NCBI GenBank assembly: GCA_963682025.1
Contig: OY821519.1
Coordinates: forward strand, 165,932,713-165,996,712
DNA length: 64,000 nt
Source of the DNA: Cordilura impudica
Taxonomy: Eukaryota > Arthropoda > Insecta > Diptera > Scathophagidae
Direction of reading: 5' to 3'
Every line of letters starts with the position of its first letter. The first letter of the stretch is position 1. The notes below the pieces were generated by a model. The model ran no database searches, was not told the DNA's origin, and worked only from the letters and a program-made list of their open reading frames with translations. This document shows, piece by piece, positions 22,506-34,098 of the stretch. A program made the translations under genes and the position numbers.

Positions 22506-24375
22506 CGTTTTTTCCCGTTTCAGGGTAGAATTTAAGTTTTGCTTGACAGGCCACACACATGGATACATACAAATAGGTTACCTGTTTCCTTTTTGCTTCG
22601 TTAGAGCCTGCGACCTTTTTCTGCGGGTGTACTCACCGGAAGTGTCTCTATACAAAATACCCTTAATTCCTTGACTTGATCGCACTTCAGGACACGTTCC
22701 ATTCACCAACTGTATGGCTTGGTAACCTTTTGTTCCTATATTCTATATTGTCCGAAACACACACAACCATTACCTGACAACCCGTTACATTTTCTCCTCT
22801 TATTTCCAACACTCACCTATATCCTTAATGCTTGATCCTTCACCTTCATATATCCTTATCCTTTCACAATCACTACACCACACAGGCAACCTCTTTTTTA
22901 ATTACCTCTTCCTTCCCGCACACACTAATTTTTTTAAATTTTTTTTACACTTAGAATGCGTTTGTGTTTCTTTTTCTTGTTGTTCACGTCGCCGCTCTAG
23001 CTATGACTGTTTTCTGAAACGATCAGAGAGCTAAGCCTCACCCCAAAACTTGTTTGGCCTTCCAATATTTTCCGGTTTTTCCACTTTCTTTCCCTCTTTG
23101 TTTAAACTCTAGTTATCCTTTCCTAAACTTTCTCGAAGGTTCTACCTACCCCCACTTTTTCCTTCCTTTTCCGGTCTAGACACCAACCTTATGTACTCCT
23201 CTTACTATCGAAACTAAACTCACAGCGAAATATCATTTCATTCATAAATACGTCTAATTCCGAATTTTTTTCGTAGTGTATTGCCCACCATCTGGCAACG
23301 CCATTCACGATACAATCCACATTATTCTTACACGTCGGTGTGACAACTGTATGTTAACGTCATTTTGCGTATTTACATTCAACAGAGAATTATTAAACGT
23401 GTTCGCCCATTACACCTATTCGCCCATTACGCCTATTACACGATGTGCTTTTTACATATGTACTGTCACTTTTTTATCCATATGAAATTCTTCATGTCTG
23501 TCAAAATTGTCTTTTACATAACGTGCATATGTATTTCCGTATGACATAACCTCTAAATGTAAACAACAGCTGATTTAATTTGTAAATTTACAAAAATTTA
23601 TTGTTAAAAAAAAGTTATATATTTTTTTTATTGTTAATTAATACTAAAGAATTTATTTATCTTTCAATATTAATCTTTATAATTTACTCTGTTTTTCTTT
23701 CGCCACAAGCAGTGTTGTATTTTCATATGTTTGTCATGCAAAAATAGAACCTGTTCTAATTGAAAAATGTACACGTGACTTTCCTCATGTATTGTACATA
23801 AACAATGTTTCATATGTATCACACGATGTGTACAACTTTTGTTGTGGGAAAATTTGACAGTACATATGTAAAAATCATATCATGTAATAGCACCTTTACA
23901 GAAATTAAACTTAAACAAGATTACTATTGCTTGTTTCGGTTGTGACTGTGCTCGGTGGTTTTGCATTTTATCACCTCTACATTTACTTTCTTCAGTTAAA
24001 CTCAACCTGACACGACAATAATAGCCACACCAGCTACAGTGAATATCATTACGTGCACAAATCCCGATATTTAAAGTTTCAGTTTTAAAGTTTAATATTG
24101 CAATGTTTTTTGATAAATTTGTTTTCCTTTTTCTACTTTCTTTTTTTTTTGGAAATTGTACCCTTTTGTAATAATTGTAACTTAAATCGTACTATCGTCT
24201 AACACTGTAACTTATACGAATTTATTCTTGTTGTATTAGAATTACAAAAATTAAAAAAGTAAATAAATAAACGCGCAGGGTACCGACCGGATTAAATATT
24301 TTCCCACTACAAAAACACTACATCGTTATCCCACACTCATTTCCCTCGCGTTTAAGTCGAAAGAACTGCGATTTA

Positions 24376-24519
24376 ATGACCGATAGGGATAACGCCGGTG
24401 CTGACTTCCTGGCCAGAGATCCAAAATTTTTTGCACTAGTTTTTAAATTTTCACTTCACGGTAAACTAGCACTCGACGGGGTCCCCGATGCGGTAGTTTC
24501 CGAAGAGGCTGCATTTTAA
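24376..24519 (+). CDS. Small frame C, unit 0 copy (47 residues)
   Basis: ATG 24376 to TAA 24519. It begins MTDRDNAGADFLARDPK and ends VVSEEAAF. After the TAA the same frame stays open (RIIEILDLAQTPE) up to a splice-donor-like GAG/GTAAGC at 24559, so the TAA may have replaced a sense codon in an ancestor or be read through. The frame is open in units 0, 1, 2 and 4 and shifted in unit 3. Not recognised. Unit 1-2 copies are at 30991-31134 and 37606-37749. Confidence 0.45.
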   Translation: MTDRDNAGADFLARDPKFFALVFKFSLHGKLALDGVPDAVVSEEAAF

Positions 24520-24558
24520 CGTATTATAGAAATCTTAGACCTCGCACAAACACCTGAG

Positions 24559-24615
24559 GTAAGCATCTACTTTACTCTGGTATTTTTTCTGTATGTAATT
24601 ACCCTATCTTTTCAG
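24559..24615 (+). other. Intron-like segment 1 (57 bp), unit 0
   Basis: GTAAGC at the 5' side and a pyrimidine stretch ending TTTTCAG at the 3' side; 57 bp is a common fly intron size. It joins the frame of small frame C to DQLVCTFDEVFHQAQTR without a shift. Present in units 0, 1, 2 and 4, deleted in unit 3. Confidence 0.5.
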
Positions 24616-24732
24616 GACCAGTTGGTGTGCACGTTTGATGAAGTGTTTCATCAAGCCCAAACACGGATCTTTTTTCTTCTCAATTTGCTGTATATAAAAC
24701 ACTCATAAATTTTCCTCTTTTAATATTGCAGG

Positions 24733-24930
24733 GCAAACGACAGCACAAAACCATCCTTCACCAACTGCTTAAGTTTCATTGACGCAGCAACGGGTGAGAC
24801 GCCTCATTTCATTCGCGGCCATCGCAACAAAACTCCGGTTTTGGCAACCCACAAGACGCCACAATCTGGTGTGCGTGGACGCTATGTGTCTTCCGTACGT
24901 GGGAACTCCCACATCCTGAAGTCTCGTTAG
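24733..24930 (+). CDS. Small frame D, unit 0 copy (65 residues, no Met)
   Basis: It opens right after a splice-acceptor-like TTTTAATATTGCAG (24731) with ANDSTKPSFTNCLSFIDAAT and ends SVRGNSHILKSR at the TAG 24928-24930. Rich in Arg, His, Thr and Ser. Also open in unit 1 (31348-31545) and unit 2 (37963-38160, where the acceptor is CAA); stopped in unit 3. Alternative frame here gives GKRQHKTILHQLL, reached if the exon of frame C is spliced directly to it. Function unknown. Confidence 0.35.
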   Translation, partial: ANDSTKPSFTNCLSFIDAATGETPHFIRGHRNKTPVLATHKTPQSGVRGRYVSSVRGNSHILKSR

Positions 24931-24974
24931 CAGGGCATAAATCTAACTGGACTTTATGATGCTTGACTGCTTAG

Positions 24975-25052
24975 GTAAGTGTTTTACAAAAATTCTATTT
25001 TTATTTTATCGCCGATTGACCCAATTTTGTCTCTATTTGTTCTCATTTGCAG
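24975..25052 (+). other. Intron-like segment 2 (78 bp), unit 0
   Basis: GTAAGT donor, pyrimidine-rich 3' end, TTTGCAG acceptor. The same segment with intact ends occurs in every unit (31590-31667, 38205-38282, 51720-51797, about 61511-61588). Confidence 0.55.
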
Positions 25053-25430
25053 GTACCTCAAGAATGGTTCAGACACGATTTACTTTGGGAACTGGATATT
25101 TTTGGGGAAATGAATTTGTCTATTTGGAGTTGGATGAGACAATTCTACGGCTTTGGGTGACATTTTGGAGGGTTTTGCTGATGCTTGTAAAAATTTGTTT
25201 TAAGTAAGACAATTACATACACTACTACTCAACCCAGAGCCGAAAGGAAGGAATCACAAATTACTATAGCTGAGCTAACCATTGGTCCAATTGCCGGTGA
25301 CGAAACTTTTCGCAAGTTGAAATGTGGTATTATTGCTTTTGATTATAACTTGCATGTAGACTGCGTGTCAGTGCTCCTCATCGTAATTTGTCTGGTAATA
25401 TTCCCATCATATCGTTGGCTTTATAAATAA
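25053..25430 (+). pseudogene. env-like 3' coding remnant, unit 0
   Basis: Directly after intron-like segment 2, a frame reads VPQEWFRHDLLWELDIFG and on through a Trp-rich IWSWMRQFYGFG. After a one-base frame change it continues GDILEGFADACKNLF. A further frame, open from 25191 to 25430, codes 79 residues ending in a membrane anchor (VSVLLIVICLVIF) and a short basic tail (YRWLYK) before TAA. The order, the anchor and the position just before an LTR suggest the C-terminus of an envelope-type protein, but I could not match it to a known env. The anchor frame is also open in units 1 and 2 and stopped in unit 3. Confidence 0.5.
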
Positions 25431-25490
25431 AACATGAATGTTCTACTTTTTTATTCGTATAAGTAGACGGACTTGTACACCCTGGAATGA

Positions 25491-25991
25491 AGTTAATGGA
25501 GGATTCAATTTTGATTCAAGTAAACAATAGAAGCAACAAAATCAAAGATAACACCGTAAATTTTTAGTCTCACTGTAACCACACTGCAAGTCAGCGATTG
25601 TTTGTTTTGCGCGTGTTGCAATATGGCACCCATAATTTACACGCTCATTGGTTGTTGCGAAATCATGGGAAGTAAATTGGGTTAGCACTCATAAAATTAA
25701 GCTGGAATGAGCGAATATTTGCCCACGCAAAATATTGGGAAACCATAGTATGTTATGGTTCCTATAAAATAAATTTAGAGTAGGCAAAATTATAACTTTA
25801 TTTTTGAATATATTGGTATGCGGAAGAGAATATCTCTTCAGTTCAATTCTAGGCAACACAGTGATTACTTGTTTTATAAATTTGTTCTCTAAAATAGTTG
25901 TGTTGCGTTTTTATTAAAAAGGGAAGTTGGGCCCAATGGGTGGCCCAACAGTGATAATTTTTTTGACGTGCGCGCAAGGACGCGCTTAACT
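25491..25991 (+). repeat. Array LTR a (between units 0 and 1)
   Basis: 501 bp from AGTTAATGG to GCGCTTAACT, giving errantivirus-style AGTTAA/TTAACT inverted ends. Contains TATAAAA at 25763. The polypurine tract before it is weak (GGAATGA), so the left boundary is inferred. The same length is seen in LTRs b, c (after removing errantivirus 2) and d. Confidence 0.65.
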
Positions 25992-26009
25992 GGCGCCCGA
26001 GCAGGGACC
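25991..26009 (+). other. Primer binding site of array unit 1
   Basis: TGGCGCCCGAGCAGGGACC starts on the last base of the LTR and fits the 3' end of tRNA-Lys almost perfectly over 18 bases. Identical sites follow LTR b (32606) and LTR c (46084). After LTR d (52752) it is degraded to TGGCACTCGAGCAGGAACC. Confidence 0.8.
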
Positions 26010-26566
26010 GGCCAATCGCGGTAGGATGTGCCGGATCCTTAAATGTCTTGGCTCGCGAAAAATTTTTTTTTGTGTAAAAAAATATTTTCCTGAAAATCAA
26101 AATTGTGAAAAATTAAAATTTAAAAAAATAAAAATTAGAAAAAATGTCTCGTTTCGCAAGGGAAAATTGCTTTAAGTTTTAAGGAATAAGTGAAAGCTAT
26201 AGGAAAAAAGAAGGTTACAAAATATTTCCTGAAAATAAAAATTGAAATTTTTTTAAGTGAAGGTTATTGCAAATTAAATTGAAAAAATAGAGGGTTCAAA
26301 AATATTTCCTGAAAAGAAAAATAGAAATTTTTCTAAGTGAAGGTTATATTGCAAATTAATATGAGGAAAAAAGATTTAAAAATAAATCCCGAAAATTTTT
26401 TGGAATATGTGAAAGTTTTTTTTCCTTTACAAATTAATGAAATTTTGAAAATAAAAAATTAAAAAAAAAGGATTCTTTTGGGTAAATATAAATAGAAGGT
26501 GTATAAAAGCAAATAAAAATTAAAAGAGAATATTTTAAAGGTAAGAAATGAACTACAGGCACTCCA

Positions 26567-26913
26567 GTGCGCAAAAATTTTTTTCTGTCACCAAAATAAA
26601 TAAGAAAAAAGAAAGTGACAATTATGGGCCCTCAAAAAGGACCCAGCGTACTGCTATCCTGAAATCCAGGCCCTCCACTGCGTAGAAAATTTTCTGTCAC
26701 TATAATAAATAACGAAAAATAAGATTACAAAGGACTAAAGGGAGCAAAAATACTGCATATCCTTACAAGATGTAGTAAACATAAGAACCTACACGACTCA
26801 GTACGGATATAGCCACTTAGTATCCACTTCCATAAGAACCTACACAACTCAGTGAAGATACGGCTAAGTAGTATTCTCACAAGTTGTAGTCACCATAGGA
26901 AACTACACAAGAG
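26567..26913 (+). repeat. Leader repeats of unit 1
   Basis: Two repeat families. CTCCAGTGCG...TTTCTGTCAC...AATAAATAA occurs at about 26570 and again at 26668. CATAAGAACCTACACRACTC occurs at 26780 and 26831, with a decayed third copy near 26891. They lie where an RNA packaging signal would be expected in an LTR element; that role is only an inference. The same repeats are present in units 2-4. Confidence 0.7.
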
Positions 26914-27483
26914 AAAAAAGTCGCGAGCCAAGATCGAATAAACGGAAAAGTTATAAAATTGTTTCTAAATAATAAAATTAAAAGTTAAATTGAAATTTGA
27001 AAAATAAGAAAAGAACTAAATATATTGAGAAAGTAAAATAAAAGAAATTAAAGAAGTTAGAATTAAAACAAATTCTTGAAAAATAAATTTAAAAAGTAAA
27101 AACTTGGAAGTGTAATAATACCTTTTTTATTAATATCGTTTTAGATAAAAATCACAAATCACATGTACTTCGCAACCCAAATGTAAGAAACTAATATAAT
27201 AATAATAACTTGTGCCTAGAATTGAATTGGAACTACAAGGGTAAGCGCAAGGAATCTTTCTTAAAATTTTTGTGAAATTGTGTGTAACCGATATTGAATA
27301 AGGAAAGGAAGGTCCTATAAAATAGAAAAAAATATATATAAAAAGGCTTGGTTAAGTTTGTTACTCTCACTAGACTACTAATTCCACACTGACAGACATG
27401 GAGGACCATTTATTTTATAGTTTTTCTTCTTAATAATATAAACTCCCTTTTTTCGGTTAATACTAAAGGGATATTTGTACGAA

Positions 27484-27639
27484 ATGTATTTTCAGGAGAT
27501 CGAGAAAAGATTAGAGACAATAGCAAATCTGTATACTGCAGAAGAAGAGGAAAGGAAAAGGCTGCGAAAATTGATAACTGTTATAATGAGAATAAAACGT
27601 TTCGCGCGGAGGAAGAACCTAAGGAATAAGAGGGTATAA
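27484..27639 (+). CDS. Small frame A, unit 1 copy (51 residues, Glu/Arg-rich)
   Basis: ATG 27484 to TAA 27639. It starts MYFQEIEKRLETIANLY, continues with a Glu run (AEEEERKRLRK) and ends in a basic stretch (RIKRFARRKNLRNKRV). The layout, an acidic helix followed by an Arg-rich segment, could bind RNA or serve as a nuclear signal, but no family is recognised. A splice-acceptor-like TATTTTCAG lies inside codons 2-4, so it may begin as an exon at GAG. The frame is also open in units 2, 3 and 4, with only a few substitutions; unit 0 has a 7-nt deletion. Too short for standard gene finders. Confidence 0.5.
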   Translation: MYFQEIEKRLETIANLYTAEEEERKRLRKLITVIMRIKRFARRKNLRNKRV

Positions 27640-28129
27640 TAAGGAGAAACATGGAAGGATAAGCACTTTTAAAGGAAAAGGAAAATAGGAGGGAGAGAAT
27701 ATTTGGTTTATTTTATTTTGCAGTATGGAGCTGATTTTATGGAGAATTATACAGGGAACAATCTAGATTAACAGTAGACTAATTACAAATTTTCTTTATA
27801 TGAAATGCAAAGGACAATTAAGATCGGCAATATAAAATAAAATTGAAATAATTTGATTTGAACAAATGTGTTATAATCTCTAGTAATAATATAGGAAAAT
27901 CGACCGATGAGTGGAATTTGAGTGAAGGAATATTTATTACGTGACCAGTTTGGCACTAGGGTGATTGGACCGACCAGCTCTACGGTTTTATCTGAGTGTG
28001 CATCTATCCCTCAACCCTAGCCGCAGGTTCGCACCCATAAAATTTACTAAGAAATATCAAAAAAAAAAAACACTAACACACATCTCGAGTGGGAGGAAGA
28101 TATTGGCCTCCTGTCGCCCTGCCCAACCA

Positions 28130-28185
28130 TGGTCACACTTTATCCAAACTATAAACTTTGGTGACCCCAAAAATCCGCACTCCTT
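28130..28185 (+). other. tRNA-Trp-like primer-site sequence inside unit 1
   Basis: CTTTGGTGACCCCAAAAATCC (CCCCGAAAATCC in units 0 and 3) resembles the tRNA-Trp primer sites of CsRn1/Kabuki-type gypsy elements (TGGTGACCCCGA). It could mark the remnant 5' end of a different LTR element captured by the unit. The open frame around it (27965-28204) is conserved between units but does not look like a known protein. Confidence 0.35.
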
Positions 28186-28493
28186 CACCACTTACCTTTT
28201 TTAATCACCTTACCCCTGTGTAACTAATTTACTCACACGTATTGATTTTTATGCTAAATTTTCAAGACATTAATTTTATTACATAACTTCTTCCTTAATC
28301 TACTTTATATTGCTATACATTACTCATCATTATTGACTTAACAAACAAAATTGTTCCTTTTAACAAATGCCAATTTAATTTTTTTCTTAGCTAATCTCTC
28401 TGACACCTCCCAGCCGCAGACATCTCAAATCTTTCGTCTATTTAAAAAAAAAAAATTTAACTTTCTCTATTTATTTTTTTTCTTTTTTTTACT

Positions 28494-28604
28494 ACCGACA
28501 CGCCTTGCTATTACCCTACGTTGAAGGAGCTCCCTAAAGATATAGGTTCCGCAGGTAAATATGCATACACGCTTCGCTCGACTATTATAACCGGAGGTAG
28601 ATAA
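28494..28604 (+). CDS. Small frame B, unit 1 copy
   Basis: Same 36-residue stretch as at 21864, with Tyr for His at the seventh position and ending GGR. The unit 2 copy is at 35109-35219. Unassigned; probably an exon if coding. Confidence 0.3.
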   Translation, partial: TDTPCYYPTLKELPKDIGSAGKYAYTLRSTIITGGR

Positions 28605-30990
28605 TTCTTTTTCTCTAGACTAGTACTCGGTTGGTCCGTTTTACACAAAATAAATATGTGCTTACAACTATGCTTAATTAACATGCACTAACTCACTCCT
28701 AAAACTAACTATAATAATTATTATAATTTCTCCTTTTGTTTGTTTTTCCATAATATTTTCTCCTATATTTTTTTTACATTGAAATTTTAACTATACTTTT
28801 AAATTCTTTTCAAATTACTTTTTATATTTCGTTTCCGGGTATAATTTAGTCATTTTTATAATAATTTTTTTCTTTCCGGTTCCTATTATCACATAATTTC
28901 AAATTTTATTTAAGTTAGATTTTTGCATTTCGTTCAGGACACAATCCGACAAGTTTTATACTTTCATATTCTTTCTTTTGGTTCATTTATACTTAAATAA
29001 TTTCAAGCTTTTTTCAGGTTGAATTTTTAATAAAATACTCTCAACACAAATAATTTCAAGTTCTTTTCAGGTTAATTTTTTTTATAAAATACTCTCAATA
29101 GAAATAATTTTAAGTTCTCTTCAGGTTAAATTTTTCAATTTTTTTCCGTTTCAGGGTAGAATTTAAGTTTTGCTTGACAGGAAACACACATGGATACATA
29201 CAAATAGGTTACCTGTTTCCTTTTTGCTTCGTTAGAGCCTGCGACCTTTTTCTGCGGGTGTACTCACCGGAAGTGTCTTTATACAAAATACCCTTAATTC
29301 CTTGACTTGATCACACTCTAGGACACGTTCCATTCACCAACTGTATGGCTTGGTAACTTTTTGTTCCCATATTCTATATTGTCCAAAACACACACAACCA
29401 TTACTTGACAACCCGTTACATTTTCTCCTCTTATTCCCAACACTCACCTATATCCTTAATGCTTGATCCTTCACCTTCATATATCCTTATCCTTTCACGA
29501 TCACTACACCACACAGACAACCTCTTTTTTAATTATCTCTTCCTTCCCGCACACACTAATTTTTTTTTAAATTTTTTTTACACTTAGAATGCGTTTGTGT
29601 TTCTTTTTCTTGTTGTTCACGTCGCCGCTCTAACTATGACTGTTTTCTGAAACGATCAGAGACCTTAGCCTCACCCCACAAAACTTTTTTGGCCTTCCAA
29701 TATTTTCTATAAACCGGTTTCTCCACTTTCTTTCCCTCTTTGTTTAAACTCTGGTTATCCTTTCCTAAACTTTCTCGAAGGTTCTACCTACCCCCACTTT
29801 TTCCTTCCTTTTCCGGTCTAGACACCAACCTTATGTACTCCTTTTACTATCGAAACTAAACTCACAGCGAAATATCATTTCATTCATAAATATGTCAAAT
29901 TCCGAATTTTCACGATTACAATCCACAATCAACATTAATCTTACACGTCAGTGTGACAACTGCATGTTAACGTCATATTGCATATGTACATCCAACAGAG
30001 AATTATTAAACGTGTTCGCCCAAAAACTAGCTTAAGGTGCTATTTCGTTGTCTTTTACATACGATTCATAACGTGCATATGTATTTCCGTATGACATAAC
30101 CTCTAAATGTAAACAACAGCTGATTTAATTTGTAAATTTACAAAAATTTATTGTTAAAAAAAAGTTATATATATATTTTTTTATTGTTAATTAATACTAA
30201 AGAATTTATTTATCTTTCAATATTAATCTTTATAATTTACTCTGTTTTTCTTTCGCCACAAGTAGTGTTGTATTTTCATATGTTTGTCATGCAAAAATAG
30301 AACCTGTTCTAATTGAAAAATGTACACGTGACTTTCCTCATGTATTGTACATAAACAATGTTTCATATGTATCACACGATGTGTACAACTTTTGTTGTGG
30401 GAAAATTTGACAGTACATATGTAAAAATCATATCATGTAATAGCACCTTTACAGAAATTAAACTTAAACAAGATTACTATTGCTTGTTTCGGTTGTGACT
30501 GTGCTCGGTGGTTTTGCATGCCCGTTTCTGTCCTGTCACAATGAAGAGAAAAGGACACCAACCCATATAAAAAAATAACATTTTATCACCTCTACATTTA
30601 CTTTCTTCATTTAAACTCAACCTGACACGACAATAATAGCCACACCAGCTACAGTGAATATCATTACGTGCACAAATCCCGATATTTAAAGTTTCAGTTT
30701 TAAAGTTTAATATTGCAATGTTTTTTGATAAATTTGTTTTCCTTTTTCTACTTTCTTTTTTTTTTGGAAATTGTACCCTTTTGTAATAATTGTAACTTAA
30801 ATCGTACTATCGTCTAACACTGTAACTTATACGAATTTATTCTTGTTGTATTAGAATTACAAAAATTAAAAAAGTAAATAAATAAACGCGCAGGGTACCG
30901 ACCGGATTAAATATTTTCCCACTACAAAAACACTACATCGTTATCCCACACTCATTTCCCTCGCGTTTAAGTCGAAAGAACTGCGATTTA

Positions 30991-31134
30991 ATGACCGATA
31001 GGGATAACGCCGGTGCTGACTTCCTGGCCAGAGATCCAAAATTTTTTGCACTAGTTTTTAAATTTTCACTTCACGGTAAACTAGCACTCGACGGGGTCCC
31101 CGATGCGGTAGTTTCCGAAGAGGCTGCATTTTAA
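30991..31134 (+). CDS. Small frame C, unit 1 copy
   Basis: Identical to the unit 0 copy at 24376. Followed by intron-like segment 1 at 31174-31230 and small frame D at 31348-31545. Confidence 0.45.
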   Translation: MTDRDNAGADFLARDPKFFALVFKFSLHGKLALDGVPDAVVSEEAAF

Positions 31135-31667
31135 CGTATTATAGAAATCTTAGACCTCGCACAAACACCTGAGGTAAGCATCTACTTTACTCTGGTATTT
31201 TTTCTGTATGTAATTACCCTATCTTTTCAGGACCAGTTGGTGTGCACGTTTGATGAAGTGTTTCATCAAGCCCAAACACGGATCTTTTTTCTTCTCAATT
31301 TGCTGTATATAAAACACTCATAAATTTTCCTCTTTTAATATTGCAGGGCAAACGACAGCACAAAACCATCCTTCACCAACTGCTTAAGTTTCATTGACGC
31401 AGCAACGGGTGAGACGCCTCATTTCATTCGCGGCCATCGCAACAAAACTCCGGTTTTGGCAACCCACAAGACGCCACAATCTGGTGTGCGTGGACGCTAT
31501 GTGTCTTCCGTACGTGGGAACTCCCACATCCTGAAGTCTCGTTAGCAGGGCATAAATCTAACTGGACTTTATGATGCTTGACTGCTTAGGTAAGTGTTTT
31601 ACAAAAATTCTATTTTTATTTTATCGCCGATTGACCCAATTTTGTCTCTATTTGTTCTCATTTGCAG

Positions 31668-32045
31668 GTACCTCAAGAATGGTTCAGACACGATTTACTT
31701 TGGGAACTGGATATTTTTGGGGAAATGAATTTGTCTATTTGGAGTTGGATGAGACAATTCTACGGCTTTGGGTGACATTTTGGAGGGTTTTGCTGATGCT
31801 TGTAAAAATTTGTTTTAAGTAAGACAATTACATACACTACTACTCAACCCAGAGCCGAAAGGAAGGAATCACAAATTACTATAGCTGAGCTAACCATTGG
31901 TCCAATTGCCGGTGACGAAACTTTTCGCAAGTTGAAATGTGGTATTATTGCTTTTGATTATAACTTGCATGTAGACTGCGTGTCAGTGCTCCTCATCGTA
32001 ATTTGTCTGGTAATATTCCCATCATATCGTTGGCTTTATAAATAA
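31668..32045 (+). pseudogene. env-like 3' coding remnant, unit 1
   Basis: Identical to 25053-25430. The membrane-anchor frame is open from 31806 to 32045. Confidence 0.5.
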
Positions 32046-32105
32046 AACATGAATGTTCTACTTTTTTATTCGTATAAGTAGACGGACTTGTACACCCTGG
32101 AATGA

Positions 32106-32606
32106 AGTTAATGGAGGATTCAATTTTGATTCAAGTAAACAATAGAAGCAACAAAATCAAAGATAACACCGTAAATTTTTAGTCTCACTGTAACCACACT
32201 GCAAGTCAGCGATTGTTTGTTTTGCGCGTGTTGCAATATGGCACCCATAATTTACACGCTCATTGGTTGTTGCGAAATCATGGGAAGTAAATTGGGTTAG
32301 CACTCATAAAATTAAGCTGGAATGAGCGAATATTTGCCCACGCAAAATATTGGGAAACCATAGTATGTTATGGTTCCTATAAAATAAATTTAGAGTAGGC
32401 AAAATTATAACTTTATTTTTGAATATATTGGTATGCGGAAGAGAATATCTCTTCAGTTCAATTCTAGGCAACACAGTGATTACTTGTTTTATAAATTTGT
32501 TCTCTAAAATAGTTGTGTTGCGTTTTTATTAAAAAGGGAAGTTGGGCCCAATGGGTGGCCCAACAGTGATAATTTTTTTGACGTGCGCGCAAGGACGCGC
32601 TTAACT
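32106..32606 (+). repeat. Array LTR b (between units 1 and 2)
   Basis: 501 bp, apparently identical to LTR a. The primer site follows at 32606. Confidence 0.65.
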
Positions 32607-34098
32607 GGCGCCCGAGCAGGGACCGGCCAATCGCGGTAGGATGTGCCGGATCCTTAAATGTCTTGGCTCGCGAAAAATTTTTTTTTGTGTAAAAAAATAT
32701 TTTCCTGAAAATCAAAATTGTGAAAAATTAAAATTTAAAAAAATAAAAATTAGAAAAAATGTCTCGTTTCGCAAGGGAAAATTGCTTTAAGTTTTAAGGA
32801 ATAAGTGAAAGCTATAGGAAAAAAGAAGGTTACAAAATATTTCCTGAAAATAAAAATTGAAATTTTTTTAAGTGAAGGTTATTGCAAATTAAATTGAAAA
32901 AATAGAGGGTTCAAAAATATTTCCTGAAAAGAAAAATAGAAATTTTTCTAAGTGAAGGTTATATTGCAAATTAATATGAGGAAAAAAGATTTAAAAATAA
33001 ATCCCGAAAATTTTTTGGAATATGTGAAAGTTTTTTTTCCTTTACAAATTAATGAAATTTTGAAAATAAAAAATTAAAAAAAAAGGATTCTTTTGGGTAA
33101 ATATAAATAGAAGGTGTATAAAAGCAAATAAAAATTAAAAGAGAATATTTTAAAGGTAAGAAATGAACTACAGGCACTCCAGTGCGCAAAAATTTTTTTC
33201 TGTCACCAAAATAAATAAGAAAAAAGAAAGTGACAATTATGGGCCCTCAAAAAGGACCCAGCGTACTGCTATCCTGAAATCCAGGCCCTCCACTGCGTAG
33301 AAAATTTTCTGTCACTATAATAAATAACGAAAAATAAGATTACAAAGGACTAAAGGGAGCAAAAATACTGCATATCCTTACAAGATGTAGTAAACATAAG
33401 AACCTACACGACTCAGTACGGATATAGCCACTTAGTATCCACTTCCATAAGAACCTACACAACTCAGTGAAGATACGGCTAAGTAGTATTCTCACAAGTT
33501 GTAGTCACCATAGGAAACTACACAAGAGAAAAAAGTCGCGAGCCAAGATCGAATAAACGGAAAAGTTATAAAATTGTTTCTAAATAATAAAATTAAAAGT
33601 TAAATTGAAATTTGAAAAATAAGAAAAGAACTAAATATATTGAGAAAGTAAAATAAAAGAAATTAAAGAAGTTAGAATTAAAACAAATTCTTGAAAAATA
33701 AATTTAAAAAGTAAAAACTTGGAAGTGTAATAATACCTTTTTTATTAATATCGTTTTAGATAAAAATCACAAATCACATGTACTTCGCAACCCAAATGTA
33801 AGAAACTAATATAATAATAATAACTTGTGCCTAGAATTGAATTGGAACTACAAGGGTAAGCGCAAGGAATCTTTCTTAAAATTTTTGTGAAATTGTGTGT
33901 AACCGATATTGAATAAGGAAAGGAAGGTCCTATAAAATAGAAAAAAATATATATAAAAAGGCTTGGTTAAGTTTGTTACTCTCACTAGACTACTAATTCC
34001 ACACTGACAGACATGGAGGACCATTTATTTTATAGTTTTTCTTCTTAATAATATAAACTCCCTTTTTTCGGTTAATACTAAAGGGATATTTGTACGAA

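Larger units (their letters stand above)
20825..25490 (+). mobile_element. Array unit 0, internal region (5' part missing)
   Basis: First, truncated unit of the 6.6-kb array. It starts at the TTAA where piggyBac inserted and ends at the first LTR. Its copy of small frame A is broken by a 7-nt deletion near 20869. It lacks a roughly 60-bp segment, present in the other units, near 23965. Its first half resembles unit 3 more than its direct neighbours; its last 1.5 kb appears identical to unit 1. Confidence 0.8.
25992..32105 (+). mobile_element. Array unit 1, internal region of the unrecognised LTR element
   Basis: About 6.1 kb between LTRs a and b. In order: tRNA-Lys primer site; A-rich leader with short direct repeats; small frame A (27484); tRNA-Trp-like PBS sequence (about 28156); frame B; T-rich tandem repeats; AT-rich DNA; frames C and D with intron-like gaps; env-like remnant. 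No gag capsid, protease, RT or integrase motif is visible in any frame, so movement would need helper proteins. The unit appears identical to unit 2 at an offset of 6615 bp over most of its length. Confidence 0.8.

Noticed and set aside
25849..26100. Minus-strand 83-codon frame across the LTR and primer site, repeated in unit 1
   Set aside because: It overlaps LTR end and primer site and is conserved only because the DNA is; no motif.
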